This document shows, piece after piece, positions 51,250-61,472 of a DNA stretch of 64,000 nt (its first letter is position 1; each line of letters starts with the position of its first letter). The notes beneath the pieces are model-generated. The model made no database searches. It saw nothing but the letters and a program-made list of their open reading frames with translations, and was not told the origin of the DNA. The DNA is from DASUPK01 sp963795665 (GTDB lineage Bacteria; Actinomycetota; Thermoleophilia; Solirubrobacterales; 70-9): positions 161,177 to 225,176 of the forward strand of contig CAWCIP010000002.1 in NCBI GenBank assembly GCA_963795665.1, written 5' to 3'. Both the position numbers and the translations under genes were made by a program.

Positions 51250-52458
51250 ATGAGCAGCACCAACGGCAGCCCCAATGGCGACATCCGTGAGGTTCCCGAG
51301 ACCTTCAAGCTCTCGGACTGGCCGCGCAACTGCTGGTACGCGGCCGCCTACGACGTCGAGCTGAAGCGCGAGCTCCTGGGGCGCCGGATCGGCGGCCACA
51401 GCCTCGTCATGTACCGGCGGGAGGACGGCCAGGCCGTGGCGCTCGAGAACGCCTGCTGGCACCGTCTGATGCCCCTGTCCGAGGGCAAGATCGAGGGCGA
51501 CAACGTCGCCTGCGGCTACCACGGGCTCGTCTACAACCCGGAGGGGCGCTGCGTCTTCATGCCCTCCCAGAAGACGATCAACCCGGCCGCGCGGGTGCGC
51601 TCCTATCCGGTGGCCGAGAGGCATCGCTTCATCTGGGTGTGGACCGGCGATCCGGCCCTCGCCGACCCGGATCTGATTCCCGACATGCACTGGAACGACG
51701 ATCCGGAGTGGGCCGGCGACGGCAAGCTGATCCACCTCGAGTGCGGCTACAAGCTGATCGTCGACAACCTCATGGACCTCACCCATGAGACGTTCGTTCA
51801 CGGCGCGAGCATCGGCCAGCGCTCGATCGCGGAGGTCCCCTTCGAGGTCACGCACGGCCCGAACTCGGCGACCGTGACGCGGTGGATGCTCGACGTGGAA
51901 CCGCCGCCGTTCTGGCGGATGCAGCTTGGCTGGAAGCTCGAGAAGGCGCCCGCCGAGGTGCCGAGGGTCGACCGCTGGCAGATCATCCACTTCGAGGCGC
52001 CGAGCACCATCGCCATCGACGTCGGCGTGGCGCCCCACGGCACCGGTGCCCCCGAGGGCGACCGGTCGCAGGGAGTGAACGGCTACGTGCTGAACACGAT
52101 GACCCCGGAGACCGAGAAGACCTGCCATTACTTCTGGGCCTTCGTGCGGAACTACAAGCTCGACAACCAGCGCTACACCACGATCATCCGAGAGGGTGTG
52201 ACCGGCGTCTTCGGCGAGGACGAGGTGGTGCTGGCGGCGCAACAGCGCGGCGTCGACGACCACCCCGACAAGCAGTTCTACAACCTCAACATCGACGGCG
52301 GGGCGATGTGGGCGCGCCGCCTGATCGACAAGATGATCGCGGAGGAGACCGACGATCCCCGATACCGGGCATCCGCCGGCGAGGCCGAGCGGCAGGAGGG
52401 AACCTCCACGCGGGTGGAGGCGACCGAGGCCGACGCCGAGCGGCTCGGGGTGAACTGA
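51250..52458 (+). CDS. Rieske non-heme iron oxygenase, VanA-like
   Basis: A 402-residue oxygenase alpha subunit. The Rieske [2Fe-2S] ligands are C69-x-H71 (CWHRLMPL) and C88-x2-H91 (CGYHGLVY). The mononuclear iron site is NLMDLTHETFVH (D, H, H). This size and single-component layout resemble vanillate O-demethylase oxygenase and related O-demethylases or hydroxylases. The next gene encodes the matching reductase. Aromatic or methoxylated substrate is inferred, not shown. Confidence 0.88.
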   Translation: MSSTNGSPNGDIREVPETFKLSDWPRNCWYAAAYDVELKRELLGRRIGGHSLVMYRREDGQAVALENACWHRLMPLSEGKIEGDNVACGYHGLVYNPEGRCVFMPSQKTINPAARVRSYPVAERHRFIWVWTGDPALADPDLIPDMHWNDDPEWAGDGKLIHLECGYKLIVDNLMDLTHETFVHGASIGQRSIAEVPFEVTHGPNSATVTRWMLDVEPPPFWRMQLGWKLEKAPAEVPRVDRWQIIHFEAPSTIAIDVGVAPHGTGAPEGDRSQGVNGYVLNTMTPETEKTCHYFWAFVRNYKLDNQRYTTIIREGVTGVFGEDEVVLAAQQRGVDDHPDKQFYNLNIDGGAMWARRLIDKMIAEETDDPRYRASAGEAERQEGTSTRVEATEADAERLGVN

Positions 52459-52473
52459 GCGCCGGAGCGTCGG

Positions 52474-53496
52474 GTGGCCACAGTCGCGAGACGCGAGGTC
52501 GTCACGGCCCCCGGCAGGCATTTCGCCGAGGCGCGGATCCGCGCGGTCAGGGACGTCGCCAGCGACGTCCGGATGATCGAGATCGAGCCGTCGGCCGGGG
52601 CGCGGCCGTATGCGACCGGCAGCCACCTGGACTTCGCCGTCGACATCGACGGCCTGCCGGACGTGCGCTCCTACTCGCTGGTCGGCCGAGGCCCCGTCGA
52701 CGGCGCCTATCGAATCGCCGTCAAGGAGATCCACGACAGCCGCGGCGGCTCGGTCTGGATGCGCGCGCTGGAGCCCGGCACGACCATCGCGGTCTCGGAG
52801 CCGCAGAGCCACTTCGAGCTGCAGTACGGCCGCTCCGAGTATCTGCTGGTGGCGGGGGGCATCGGGATCACGCCGATCCTCGGCATGGCCCATGCGCTCG
52901 AGCGCCACGGCCGGCCGTTCCGCCTGCTCTACGCGGCGCACACGCGCGAGCAGATGCCCTTCGTGGATGAGCTCTCCGGCCTGCTGGGAGATCGCCTCGA
53001 GCTGTTCGTCTCGGCGGAGGGCAATCGCCTCGACATCGGCGGCGAGATCGAGCGCCTCGATGCCGATGGTGAGCTCTATCTCTGCGGGCCGCTGCGGCTG
53101 CGCGACGCCGCTCGGCACGAGTGGACCGAGCGGGAGCGAAGGCCTGACCGACTGCAGTTCGAGACCTTCGCCTCGGGCGGCGCCTTCGCGCCCGAGGAGT
53201 TCCCGGTCCACGTGCGCGACGCCGGCTGCGATCTCACGGTGCGCCCCAACCGCACGCTGCTCGACGCGCTGCGGGACGAGGGCGTGGACATGATGTGGGA
53301 CTGCCTGCGGGGGGAGTGCGGGCTCTGCGCCGCGACCGTCATCGAGGCCGAGGGAGAGCTGGACCATCGCGACGTCTTCCTCAGCGACGAGGAGAAGGAG
53401 GGGGGCGGGGCGATCATCACCTGCGTCTCGCGGGCGGTGGGCGGCGCGATCACGATCGACACCGGCTTCCGGCCGGACCCGGAAACAAACCAATAG
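52474..53496 (+). CDS. Rieske oxygenase reductase, VanB-like
   Basis: A 340-residue flavin/iron-sulfur reductase for the oxygenase above. It has an FMN/NAD ferredoxin-reductase module (DVRSYSLVG, SRGGSVWMR, VAGGIGITPILGMAHAL, LYLCGPLRL) and a C-terminal plant-type ferredoxin with CLRGECGLC and a later cysteine in ITCVSRA. The order FNR-like then ferredoxin is that of phthalate dioxygenase reductase and VanB. GTG start, 15 bp after the Rieske stop. Confidence 0.88.
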   Translation: MATVARREVVTAPGRHFAEARIRAVRDVASDVRMIEIEPSAGARPYATGSHLDFAVDIDGLPDVRSYSLVGRGPVDGAYRIAVKEIHDSRGGSVWMRALEPGTTIAVSEPQSHFELQYGRSEYLLVAGGIGITPILGMAHALERHGRPFRLLYAAHTREQMPFVDELSGLLGDRLELFVSAEGNRLDIGGEIERLDADGELYLCGPLRLRDAARHEWTERERRPDRLQFETFASGGAFAPEEFPVHVRDAGCDLTVRPNRTLLDALRDEGVDMMWDCLRGECGLCAATVIEAEGELDHRDVFLSDEEKEGGGAIITCVSRAVGGAITIDTGFRPDPETNQ

Positions 53497-53540
53497 ACTT
53501 GACTTTTCCCTCGCACGAGGCGATGGAGGAGGAGAGACAG

Positions 53541-55385
53541 ATGGCAACCGCAACGTCCGAGGTAGGCGCGTTCCCGAGCCCGTTCTCGATCGAGACCCCG
53601 CAGGGATGCGAGGGCTGGGAGGAGATGTACCCGTACTGGTCGCTGTTCGACGAGCACCGCAAGGAGGCGGACGAGAATCGCCTCTGGTTCTGGAACTCGA
53701 TGCACTTCCCCCTGCCGATGCCGGCCTTCGACATCGTCGAGACCGATCACCCGTATGCGGCGTTCGCGGGCTGGCAGAACCGCGCCTTCGCCGTCCCGCC
53801 GGTGATGGGCGTCGACTACCGGATCGTCAACGGCTACGTCTACATCTCTCCCAATCCCGTCACCGATCCGGAGGAGATCGGCAAGCGGGCGGAGATCTTC
53901 CAGGAGCGGGCGGGCTACTACTTCTCCAACTGGGACGAGCTCTACGTCAAGTGGCGCGAGAAGATGGAGGCGCTCAACCGCGAGGTCGAGGCGATCGAGG
54001 TGCCGAGTCTCGACCAGTACGAGGACGAGGAGGTCCTCCACACCGACCGCAAGCTCTCGAACATCGAGCTGCTGGACGCCTACCGCCACGCGCTCCACTG
54101 CGCCGAGCTGATGTGGCAGCACCACTTCGAGTTCCTGCTGCTCGGCTACGGCGCGTACCTGACCTTCGCCGAGTTCTGCCGCGAGCAGCTGCCCGACATC
54201 CCCGACCAGCACATCTCCCAGATGGTCGCCGGCGTGGACGTGGACCTGTTCAAGCCCGACGAGGAGCTGCGGCGGCTGGCGCGGCTGGCGATCGAGACCG
54301 AGGTCGCCGGCGCCTTCCAGGAGGGCCGCACGCCCGACGAGATCAACGCCGAGCTCGGCAAGAGCGACGCCGGCAAGTCGTGGCTGGAGGAGCTCGAGGA
54401 GGTCAAGGACCCCTGGTTCAACATGGGCACCGGCGACGGGCTCTACCACTACTTCGGCAGCTGGAACGACGACCCGAGCATCCCGTACGCCTCGCTGATC
54501 GGGCACATCGCGGCGCTCCAGGCGGGCGAGGAGATCGACCGGCCGACGGAGGAGATCGTGAGAGAGCGCGACCGGATCGCCTCCGAGTACAGGGCGCTGA
54601 TCAACGAGGAGGCGCAGCCGACCTTCGATGAGCTGATCGGCCTCTCGCGCAAGGTCTTCCCCTACGTCGAGGAGCACAAGTTCTACTGCGACTACTGGTT
54701 CCAGTCGCGCTTCTTCAACAAGATCCGCGAGTTCGGCGCGCTGCTTGCCGAGCACGACTTCCTCGCCGACGGCGAGGACATCTTCCAGCTCTCCCGCCAC
54801 GAGGTGATGGAGGCCCTGGAGGAGCTGGCGCTCACCTGGGCGACGGGCGGGGATCCGCTCGGCCCGCATCGCTGGCCGCCGATCGCGGAGCGGCGCAAGG
54901 AGCTCCTGGAGAAGCTCGGCGAGTGGACGCCGCCGCCCGCGCTGGGGGCGATGCCCGAGGCGGTCAACGACCCGATGATCGTGATGCTCTGGGGCATCAC
55001 CAAGGAGCGCCTCGAGGCATGGGCCCGCGCCCAGGACGGCGACGGCGCCGAGCTCTCCGGCTACGCGGCCTCCCCGGGCGAGGTCGAGGGACCGGCCCGG
55101 GTGGTCCGGGACCTGGAGGGCATCTCCGACGTGCGCGCCGGCGAGATCCTGGTCTGCACGATCACCTCGCCGTCGTGGGCGCCGATCTTCTCCAAGATCA
55201 AGGGGACCGTCACCGACATCGGCGGGATCATGTCCCACGCGGCGATCGTCTCGCGCGAGTATGGGCTCCCCGCCGTGGTCGGGACCGGGACCGCAACCTC
55301 GCGGATCAAGACCGGCCAGAGGCTGAGGGTCGACGGCTCCACCGGCGTTGTGCAGATCCTCGACGGCAACGGCGATGGCGGCTGA
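53541..55385 (+). CDS. PEP-utilising protein like phenylphosphate synthase alpha subunit
   Basis: A 614-residue protein. The C-terminus holds the swivelling phosphohistidine domain of PEP-utilising enzymes: DIGGIMSHAAIVSREYGL with the catalytic histidine in MSHAA, then PAVVGTGTATSRI. The N-terminal 500 residues (GCEGWEEMYPYWSLF, WFWNSMHFPLPMPAFD, YRIVNGYVYISPNP, RAGYYFSNWDELY) lack the PEP-binding barrel of PEP synthase. They match the PpsA-type alpha subunit of phenylphosphate synthase, which carries the phosphate to phenol. GGAGGAGGAGAG lies before the ATG. It overlaps the next gene by 11 bp. Confidence 0.85.
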   Translation: MATATSEVGAFPSPFSIETPQGCEGWEEMYPYWSLFDEHRKEADENRLWFWNSMHFPLPMPAFDIVETDHPYAAFAGWQNRAFAVPPVMGVDYRIVNGYVYISPNPVTDPEEIGKRAEIFQERAGYYFSNWDELYVKWREKMEALNREVEAIEVPSLDQYEDEEVLHTDRKLSNIELLDAYRHALHCAELMWQHHFEFLLLGYGAYLTFAEFCREQLPDIPDQHISQMVAGVDVDLFKPDEELRRLARLAIETEVAGAFQEGRTPDEINAELGKSDAGKSWLEELEEVKDPWFNMGTGDGLYHYFGSWNDDPSIPYASLIGHIAALQAGEEIDRPTEEIVRERDRIASEYRALINEEAQPTFDELIGLSRKVFPYVEEHKFYCDYWFQSRFFNKIREFGALLAEHDFLADGEDIFQLSRHEVMEALEELALTWATGGDPLGPHRWPPIAERRKELLEKLGEWTPPPALGAMPEAVNDPMIVMLWGITKERLEAWARAQDGDGAELSGYAASPGEVEGPARVVRDLEGISDVRAGEILVCTITSPSWAPIFSKIKGTVTDIGGIMSHAAIVSREYGLPAVVGTGTATSRIKTGQRLRVDGSTGVVQILDGNGDGG

Positions 55386-56374
55386 CCGGATTCGCGCGCT
55401 CGCCGAGCTGCGCCGCTCCGACGAGGATCGGTTCGGCGCGAAGAGCGCCAGCCTGGGGGAGCTGATCGGGGCGGGCGTCCCGGTGCCGCCGGGGTTCGCC
55501 ATGGCGGCCGAGGCCTACCTGGCCGCGATCGAGGGCGTCGACCTCACGGGCGACGCGGAGAAATGCGCCGCCGCGATCCGCGCGACGCCGCTGCCGGACG
55601 AGCTGCGCGATCAGCTCGCCGCCCGCTACGAGGAGCTGGCCTCCGAGGCCGGCGATTCGAGCCCGCCGGTCGCGGTCCGCTCGAGCGCGATCGGCGAGGA
55701 CTCCGAGGAGGCGACCTTCGCCGGGCAGCAGGAGACCTATCTGTGGGTGCGCGGAATCGATCGGCTCCGAGGCGGTGCGCGACTGCTGGGCGAGCCTCTA
55801 CAGCCCCGAGGCGGTCGCCTACCGGGCCGAGATGGCCGCCGAGCACGCGGTGCCGGCGATGGGGGTGACGGTGCAGCTGATGGTCGACGCGGGGGTCTCG
55901 GGCGTGATGTTCACGTGCAACCCGCTCAACGGCGACCCGAGCACGGTCGCCGTCAACGCGAGCTGGGGGCTCGGGCTGGCCGTGGTCGGCGGGGAGGTGA
56001 CGCCGGACGAGTACCGGGTCAGCAAGGTGACCCGCGAGGTCCTCTCGAAGTCCGTGGGGCCGAAGGAGGTCGAGTATCTGCCCGACCCCTCGGGCAGCGG
56101 CGCCACCCGGGCCGAGGTCGCGGCCGAGCGCCAGGCGGAGGCCTGCCTGGACGAGGACCAGCTCGGGCTGCTGGTCGACGTCGCCAGGAAGATCGAGAGC
56201 CACTTCGGCGGCCACCAGGACATCGAGTGGGCGATCGCGCGGGGCAGCGGCGAGCTGTACATGCTCCAGGCGCGGCCGGTGACGGTGAAGCCCGCCAAGT
56301 CGGACCCGGCCAGGCCCCCGCGCTCGGCGATGGACCTGGTGATGGGCACCTTCGGCGCCGCCAAGAGCCGATGA
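55375..56374 (+). CDS. PPDK N-terminal (ATP-grasp) protein like phenylphosphate synthase beta (one frameshift)
   Basis: About 333 residues, the ATP-grasp nucleotide-binding part of PEP synthase alone. N-terminal frame: KSASLGELIGAGVPVPPGFA, VAVRSSAIGEDSEEATFAGQ. A shift near 55765 puts the rest in another frame: GVMFTCNPLNGDPSTVAVN, YRVSKVTREVL, DIEWAIARGSGELYMLQARPVT. Together with the preceding gene it is a split PEP-synthase, as in phenylphosphate synthase (alpha plus beta). ATP would phosphorylate the histidine of the partner and release AMP and phosphate. ATGA overlap to the next gene. Confidence 0.82.
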
Positions 56375-57716
56375 GCGGCGATCTGGTCGAGATCGTCGAC
56401 ACGACGACCCGGGACGGCAACCAGAGCCTCTGGGGCGCGACCGGGCTGACCACCCCGGACGTGCTCGCGATCGCCCCGACCATGGACCGGGTCGGCTTCA
56501 GGGCGCTCGACTTCACCTCGAGCACCCACATGGCGGTCTCGGTGCGCTTCCACCACGAGGACCCGTGGGAGCGGATCCGGCTGGTCAGCGAGGCGATGCC
56601 CGACACGCCGCTCAACTTCATCACCACCGGGATGCGCTTCGTCTCCTGGGTGCCCGCCGGGGAGGACGTGATCGGCCTGGTCTTCCGGTGGTCGTCCGCA
56701 ACGGGATCCGGCGGTTCCAGATCGCCGAGCCCTCGAACGATCCCGATGCGCTGATCCGGCTCGCGCGGATGGCGCGCGAGGAGGGGGTCGAGGAGGTGGT
56801 CGTCGGGCTGACCTACTCGATCAGCCCGGTGCACACCCACGCCTACTACCTCGAGCGCGCCCGGGCGGTGTCCGGCTCGGAGGACATCGACCGCCTCTAT
56901 CTCAAGGACCCGGGCGGCCTGCTGACCCCGGACGCGGTCCGCGAGCTGATCCCGGGCTTCATCGACGCGGCCGCCCCTCGGCCGGTCGAGCTGCACAGCC
57001 ACTGCACGATCAGGCTCGGCCCGCTGGCCTACGTGGAGGGCCTGAGGGCGGGCACGCGCACCCTGCACACGGCCGTGGCCCCGCTCGCCAACGGGACCTC
57101 GAACCCGTCCTGCGAGAACACCCTGCACAACCTCGAGGCCGAGGGCTACTCGCACGGGCTCGACACCGAGGCGCTGGCCGAGGTCTCGGACCACTTCCGC
57201 GAGCTGGCGCCCAGCGAAGGACCTGCCGCTCGGCGAGCCGGCCGAGTACGACGCCGCCTACTACCGCCACCAGATGCCGGGCGGCATGGTGACCACGACC
57301 CAGCGCCAGCTGCGGGAGATCGGCAAGCCCGAGCTGTTCGACGCGACGCTCGAGGAGGTCACCCGCGTCCGCGCCGAGATGGGCTACCCGATCATGGTCA
57401 CGCCGGTCTCGCAGTTCGTCGCCACGCAGGCGGTCATGAACGTGATCTCCGACGAGCGCTGGAGCAGGGTCTCCAACGAGATGGTCCGGTACTTCCACGG
57501 GCACTTCTTCGAGCCCGCGGCGCCGGTCGACCCCGAGATCGCCGACAAGGTGCTGTCGCGCCGCGCGCCGCCAAGCTGCAGGACGTCGAGCCGCTCAGCC
57601 TCGAGGGCGCCCGCGAGACGCTCGGCGAGGCGATCTCCGAGGAGGAGCTGCTCCTGCGGCTGACCATGTCCGCCGAGCAGGTCGACGCGATGGTCACCGA
57701 GACCGCCGCCCACTGA
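56371..57716 (+). CDS. HMGL-like carboxyltransferase/carboxylase (PycB/OadA family), frameshifted
   Basis: About 447 residues when the frames are joined. DTTTRDGNQSLWGATGL is the metal-binding opening of the DRE-TIM barrel; then RRFQIAEPSNDPDAL, LYLKDPGGLLTPDAV (catalytic lysine), VELHSHCTIRLGPLAYVEG, the MPGGM block and YPIMVTPVSQFVATQAVMNV of the conserved carboxylase domain. Shifts fall near 56690, 57220 and 57565. This family transfers CO2 between biotin and a keto acid (pyruvate, oxaloacetate). It has no biotin domain of its own. Its use here is unclear: carboxylation, decarboxylation or aldol cleavage. Confidence 0.75.
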
Positions 57717-58520
57717 TGCAGGCTCGACGACGTCAAGGGGTTCGTCTTCGACGTCGACGGCTCGCTCGTCCACCGCGGCCCGGACTTCCGCTCCGGCCGC
57801 TGCCGGGCGCGGTCGAGGTCCTCGAGGCGATCCGCGCGTCGGGGCGCCGCTCGTCCTCTTCACCAACGGCTGGCACCTCGATCCCGAGACCTTCGCCGCG
57901 GGCCTGCGCGAGGACGGCCTGCCGGTCGCCGACGACGAGCTGCTCACGCCGGTCGTCAGCGCGACCTCCTACCTCGCGCCAGCACCTGCCCGGCCGCCCG
58001 GCGATGGTCTTCGGCTCCGACGAGATCAAGCGCCGGATGGAGCGCGAGGGCGTTCCGCTGACCGACGGCGAGGAGGCCGAGGCGGTCTTCGTCGCCCACG
58101 TCCCGCAGGTCGACATGGACGAGCTCGAGACCGCCGCCCGGGCGGTGATCGAGGGCGCGCCACTGCTGACCGCCAACTACGGCCCGGGCTACTGGGGCGC
58201 CGACGGCCTGATCTTCAGCCGCGGCGCGATGGCCACCGCGGCGATCGCCAAGGTGACGGAGGTCGAGCCGATCGTCGTCGGCAAGCCCTCGCAGGTGGCG
58301 GTGGAGGCGACCGCGCGAGCGCTCGGGGTGCCGTCCGGAGCAGCAGGTGGTGATCGGCGATGACCTCGACATGGACATCGCCCTCGGCCGCCTCGGTGGC
58401 TCGCGCACGGTGCTGGTGCGAAGCGGCATGAGCGGCGCGCTCGACCTCGACCGGGTTCCCGAGAGCGCGCGCCCGGACGCCGTCATCGACGGCGTCGAGG
58501 AGATGCTCCCCTGGCTGTGA
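57716..58520 (+). CDS. HAD-superfamily phosphatase (NagD-like), frameshifted
   Basis: About 260 residues after joining at least four frame changes (near 57790, 57855, 57975 and 58335). Motif I: FVFDVDGSLVHRG; motif II region: FTNGWHLDPETF; cap: NYGPGYWGADGLIFSRGAM; motif III/IV: VVGKPSQVAVEATARALG and VIGDDLDMDIALGRLGG. The DxD and GDDxxxD and the C2 cap point to HAD-IIA phosphatases such as NagD and phosphoglycolate phosphatases. It could act on a phosphorylated intermediate of the cluster. Ends in a GTGA overlap with the amidase. Confidence 0.75.
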
Positions 58521-59920
58521 GCACCACCGACCCTGCCGATCTCGGCGTCGCCGAGGCGGTCGCGCTGCTGGCCGCCGGTTCGCTCTCGTCGCTCGAGCTG
58601 ACGAGGCCTGCCTGCGGCGGATCGCAGAGCGCGACGGGGTCCACAGCCACGATGGCGACCCGGACTCGATCAACGCCTGGATCCGCGTCTATGAGGAGGA
58701 CGCGATCGCGGCCGCCGAAGCGCGCCGACGAGCGTCGCGCCGACGAGCGCCCGGCCCTGCAACGGCGTGCCGCTGGGCCTCAAGGACCTCTACGCGTGGC
58801 CGGCAAGCCGCTGACCGCCTCGAGCCGCGTGCTCGAGGACGTCCCGGAGCGCGACAGCGACGTCTGGGCCAGGCTGAGCGCGGCGGGGATGGTCCTGCTG
58901 GGACACCTGCACACGCACGAGTTCGCGGTCGGCGGGACCACCGATCAGGTCGGCAACCCGTGGGCCCTCGACCGCACGGCCGGTGGCTCGAGCGGTGGCT
59001 CGGGCGCCGCGCTCGCGGCGCGGATGACGCCGGCCGCGACCGGGACCGACACCGCCGGCTCGCTGCGCATCCCCTCCGCGCTGTGCGGCACCTCGACGAT
59101 CAAGCCGACCTATGGCGACCACCTCGCTGCGGGGGGTGGTCCCGCTCGCGCCCAGCTTCGACTGCGCGGGGCCGATGGCTCGGACGGTCGAGGACTGCGC
59201 CCTGCTGCTGGCGGCGATGGCGGCAGCCGAGCGCCGGCCCGGCCGGCGACGCTGCGAGGGGCGCGGCTCGCGATCTCGCCGCGGCTCTCGCTGGTCCGCT
59301 CGCGGCCGACGTCGCCGCGGGCTTCGACCGTGCGCTCGACGCCTGCCGGGCCCTCGGGGCCGAGCTCGTCGATGCCCCGCCGCCGGCGCTCGAGCTCGAC
59401 GTCGGGAGCAACTATCTCGACATCCTCTACGCCGAGCTGGCCGCCTGGCACCGGCGCTTCGCCGACCGCCGCGACCGCTACCGGCCGGCGCTGCGCGAGT
59501 GGGTCGAGCAGGGCGAGGAGAAGGGCACCTCGGCGATCGACTACGCGGCGGCGCAGGCTCGCACGGCGCGAGGAGACCGTAGGCCTGGCTCGACTGGATC
59601 GACGAGCACCGGATCGCCGCGATCATCGAGCCGACCGTCCCGGTGGTCGCCTGGGAGCGCGGCGGCGGCTACGAGCACGCCGGCAGCGACGCCGAGCTGA
59701 TCGCGCTGCACGCACTACTGGAACTGGACAGGCTTTCCCGGCGGTTGCGCTGCCGGCCGGCGTCGGGGCGCAGACGGGCCTTCCGGTCGGCGTCTCGCTG
59801 ATCGGCCCCGAGCGGGACCGACTGGGAGTTGCTCGGCCTGGGCATCGCCCTGCAGGCCGAGCTCGGCGTTCCGCAGCGCTCCGTTTCCGGCTCCTGCACA
59901 TGCCCAGGCGGGATCGAACG
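58517..59920 (+). CDS. Amidase signature-family hydrolase, frameshifted
   Basis: The best part is GGSSGGSGAALAARMTPAATGTDTAGSLRIPSALCG in frame; only its core motif GGSSGGSGAALAAR is cited. The Ser-cisSer-Lys triad (S in TDTAGSLR region, GGSSGG) is present, then RTVEDCALLLAAMAA, FDRALDACRALGAELVDAPP and PVGVSLIGPER. At least five frame changes occur near 58610, 58790, 59110, 59270, 59590 and 59730. Normal length is about 460 residues. It could split an amide substrate. The 3' end is uncertain (about 59900-59945). GTG start overlaps the HAD stop. Confidence 0.72.
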
Positions 59921-61471
59921 ATGCCTGACCTCCAACCCGACGTGATCGTCGTCGGCGGGGGCTCCGCCGGAGCCGCGGCGGCACGGAGGCTGGTGGACGA
60001 GGGCGTCAAGGTGCTGCTGCTCGAGGCGGGAGGCAGAGACACCAATCCGGCGATCCACGATCCGACGAGAGCGCACGAGCTCTGGTTCGCGGACGAGGAC
60101 TGGGCCTACAGGACGGTTCCGCAGGAGCACGCGGCCGACCGGCAGCTGCATTGGCCGCGGGGAAAGGTGCTGGGCGGATCGAGCAGCCTCAACGGCATGA
60201 TCTGGGTTCGCGGCACTCCAGCGGACTGGGACGGCTGGGCCGAGCTGGGATGCGAAGGCTGGTCCTGGGATGACGTCCTGCCGATCTTCCGCCGCATCGA
60301 GGACTTCGACCGCGGCGCCTCCGAGCTGCACGGCGAGGGCGGCCCCGTCCACGTGATCTCCGACTACGAGCCGGCTCCCGTGCAGGAGGCGATCGTGGCC
60401 GCGGCTCAGGAGATCGAGATTCCGTTCAACCCCGACCACAACGGGCTCGAGATCGAGGGGGTGTCCTACACACAGCTCTCGATCAGCGACGGCATCCGGC
60501 AGAGCACAGCCACGGCCTACCTGAAGCCGGTCGCGGGGGACGAGAACCTCGAGGTGGTCACCGGAGCGCATGCATGCCGGCTGCTGCTCGAGGGCGATCG
60601 CTGTGGGGGGGTCGAGTGGATCAGCGACGACGGCGCAATGGAGAGTGCCCGAGCCCCCGAGGTGATCGTCTCATGCGGCACGATCGAGTCGCCGCCGCTG
60701 CTGATGCGGTCCGGGATCGGTCCGGCTGAGCACCTGCGCGAGATCGGGATCGACGTCGCGGTCGATGTTCCCGGCGTGGGCCAGAACCTGCACGACCACC
60801 TGCTCTCGCCGGTGATCTTCAGCGCCGAACGGGAGATCGGCCCGCCGACGCCGGGCCTGTTCGCCGCCCAGAGCCACCTCTGGGCCCGCAGCCGGCCTGA
60901 CCTGCCGGGTCCCGACATCCAGCCGCTTCACTTCATGGTCCCGCTCTATGAGGAGTGGATGGAGGGCCCGGAGAACGGCTTCTCACTGATGGCGGGAATG
61001 ATCCGCCCCGAGAGCCGCGGATCGATTCGCCTCACCGGAGCCGAGCTGAACGACGAGCTGGCGATAGACCCGAAGATCCTCTCGGCCCCGGCGGACATGG
61101 CGAGTCTGGAGGCCGCGGTCGCCCTCTGCCGGCGCATCGGCGGTGCACCGGCGCTCCGGGAATGGGGCGCGCGGGAGCTCTACCCCGGGCCGGGCGTCAC
61201 CTCCCAGCAGGATCTTCGTGACTGGATCCGCCGATCCGCGATCACCTATCACCACCAGGTCGGCACCTGCAGGATGGGGGTCGACGATCAGGCCGTGGTC
61301 GATAGCCGGCTCCGAGTGCGCGGGATCGAGGGGCTGCGCGTCGCCGACGCCTCGATCATGCCGGCGGTCACCTCGGGCAACACGAACGCCCCCTCTGTCC
61401 TGGTCGGCGAGCGAGTGGCCGAGTTCGTCGTCGAGGACCAGGCGGCGGCTGCGTCAACCCCCCCCTCGTGA
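59921..61471 (+). CDS. GMC-family FAD oxidoreductase
   Basis: A 516-residue flavoprotein that oxidises alcohols (choline-, glucose- or aryl-alcohol-like substrates). FAD motif VIVVGGGSAGAAAARRL, GKVLGGSSSLNGMIWVRG (PROSITE-type motif 1), VIVSCGTIESPPLLMRSGIG (motif 2, cut to CGTIESPPLL), and the active-site SAITYHHQVGTCRMG with the histidine pair, ending SGNTNAPSVLVGERVAE. No frameshift. A second ATG at 59900 is in frame. Placed after the PpsAB/Rieske genes it would oxidise an alcohol of the pathway. Confidence 0.88.
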   Translation: MPDLQPDVIVVGGGSAGAAAARRLVDEGVKVLLLEAGGRDTNPAIHDPTRAHELWFADEDWAYRTVPQEHAADRQLHWPRGKVLGGSSSLNGMIWVRGTPADWDGWAELGCEGWSWDDVLPIFRRIEDFDRGASELHGEGGPVHVISDYEPAPVQEAIVAAAQEIEIPFNPDHNGLEIEGVSYTQLSISDGIRQSTATAYLKPVAGDENLEVVTGAHACRLLLEGDRCGGVEWISDDGAMESARAPEVIVSCGTIESPPLLMRSGIGPAEHLREIGIDVAVDVPGVGQNLHDHLLSPVIFSAEREIGPPTPGLFAAQSHLWARSRPDLPGPDIQPLHFMVPLYEEWMEGPENGFSLMAGMIRPESRGSIRLTGAELNDELAIDPKILSAPADMASLEAAVALCRRIGGAPALREWGARELYPGPGVTSQQDLRDWIRRSAITYHHQVGTCRMGVDDQAVVDSRLRVRGIEGLRVADASIMPAVTSGNTNAPSVLVGERVAEFVVEDQAAAASTPPS

Positions 61472-61472
61472 G

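Noticed and set aside
53523..53540. The ATG at 53523 as start of the PpsA-like gene
   Set aside because: That stretch (GGAGGAGGAGAG) is the ribosome-binding site for the ATG at 53541.
51235..55502. Two long minus-strand open frames (772 and 808 codons) across the Rieske, reductase and PpsA-like genes
   Set aside because: They mirror real genes and show no recognisable domain.
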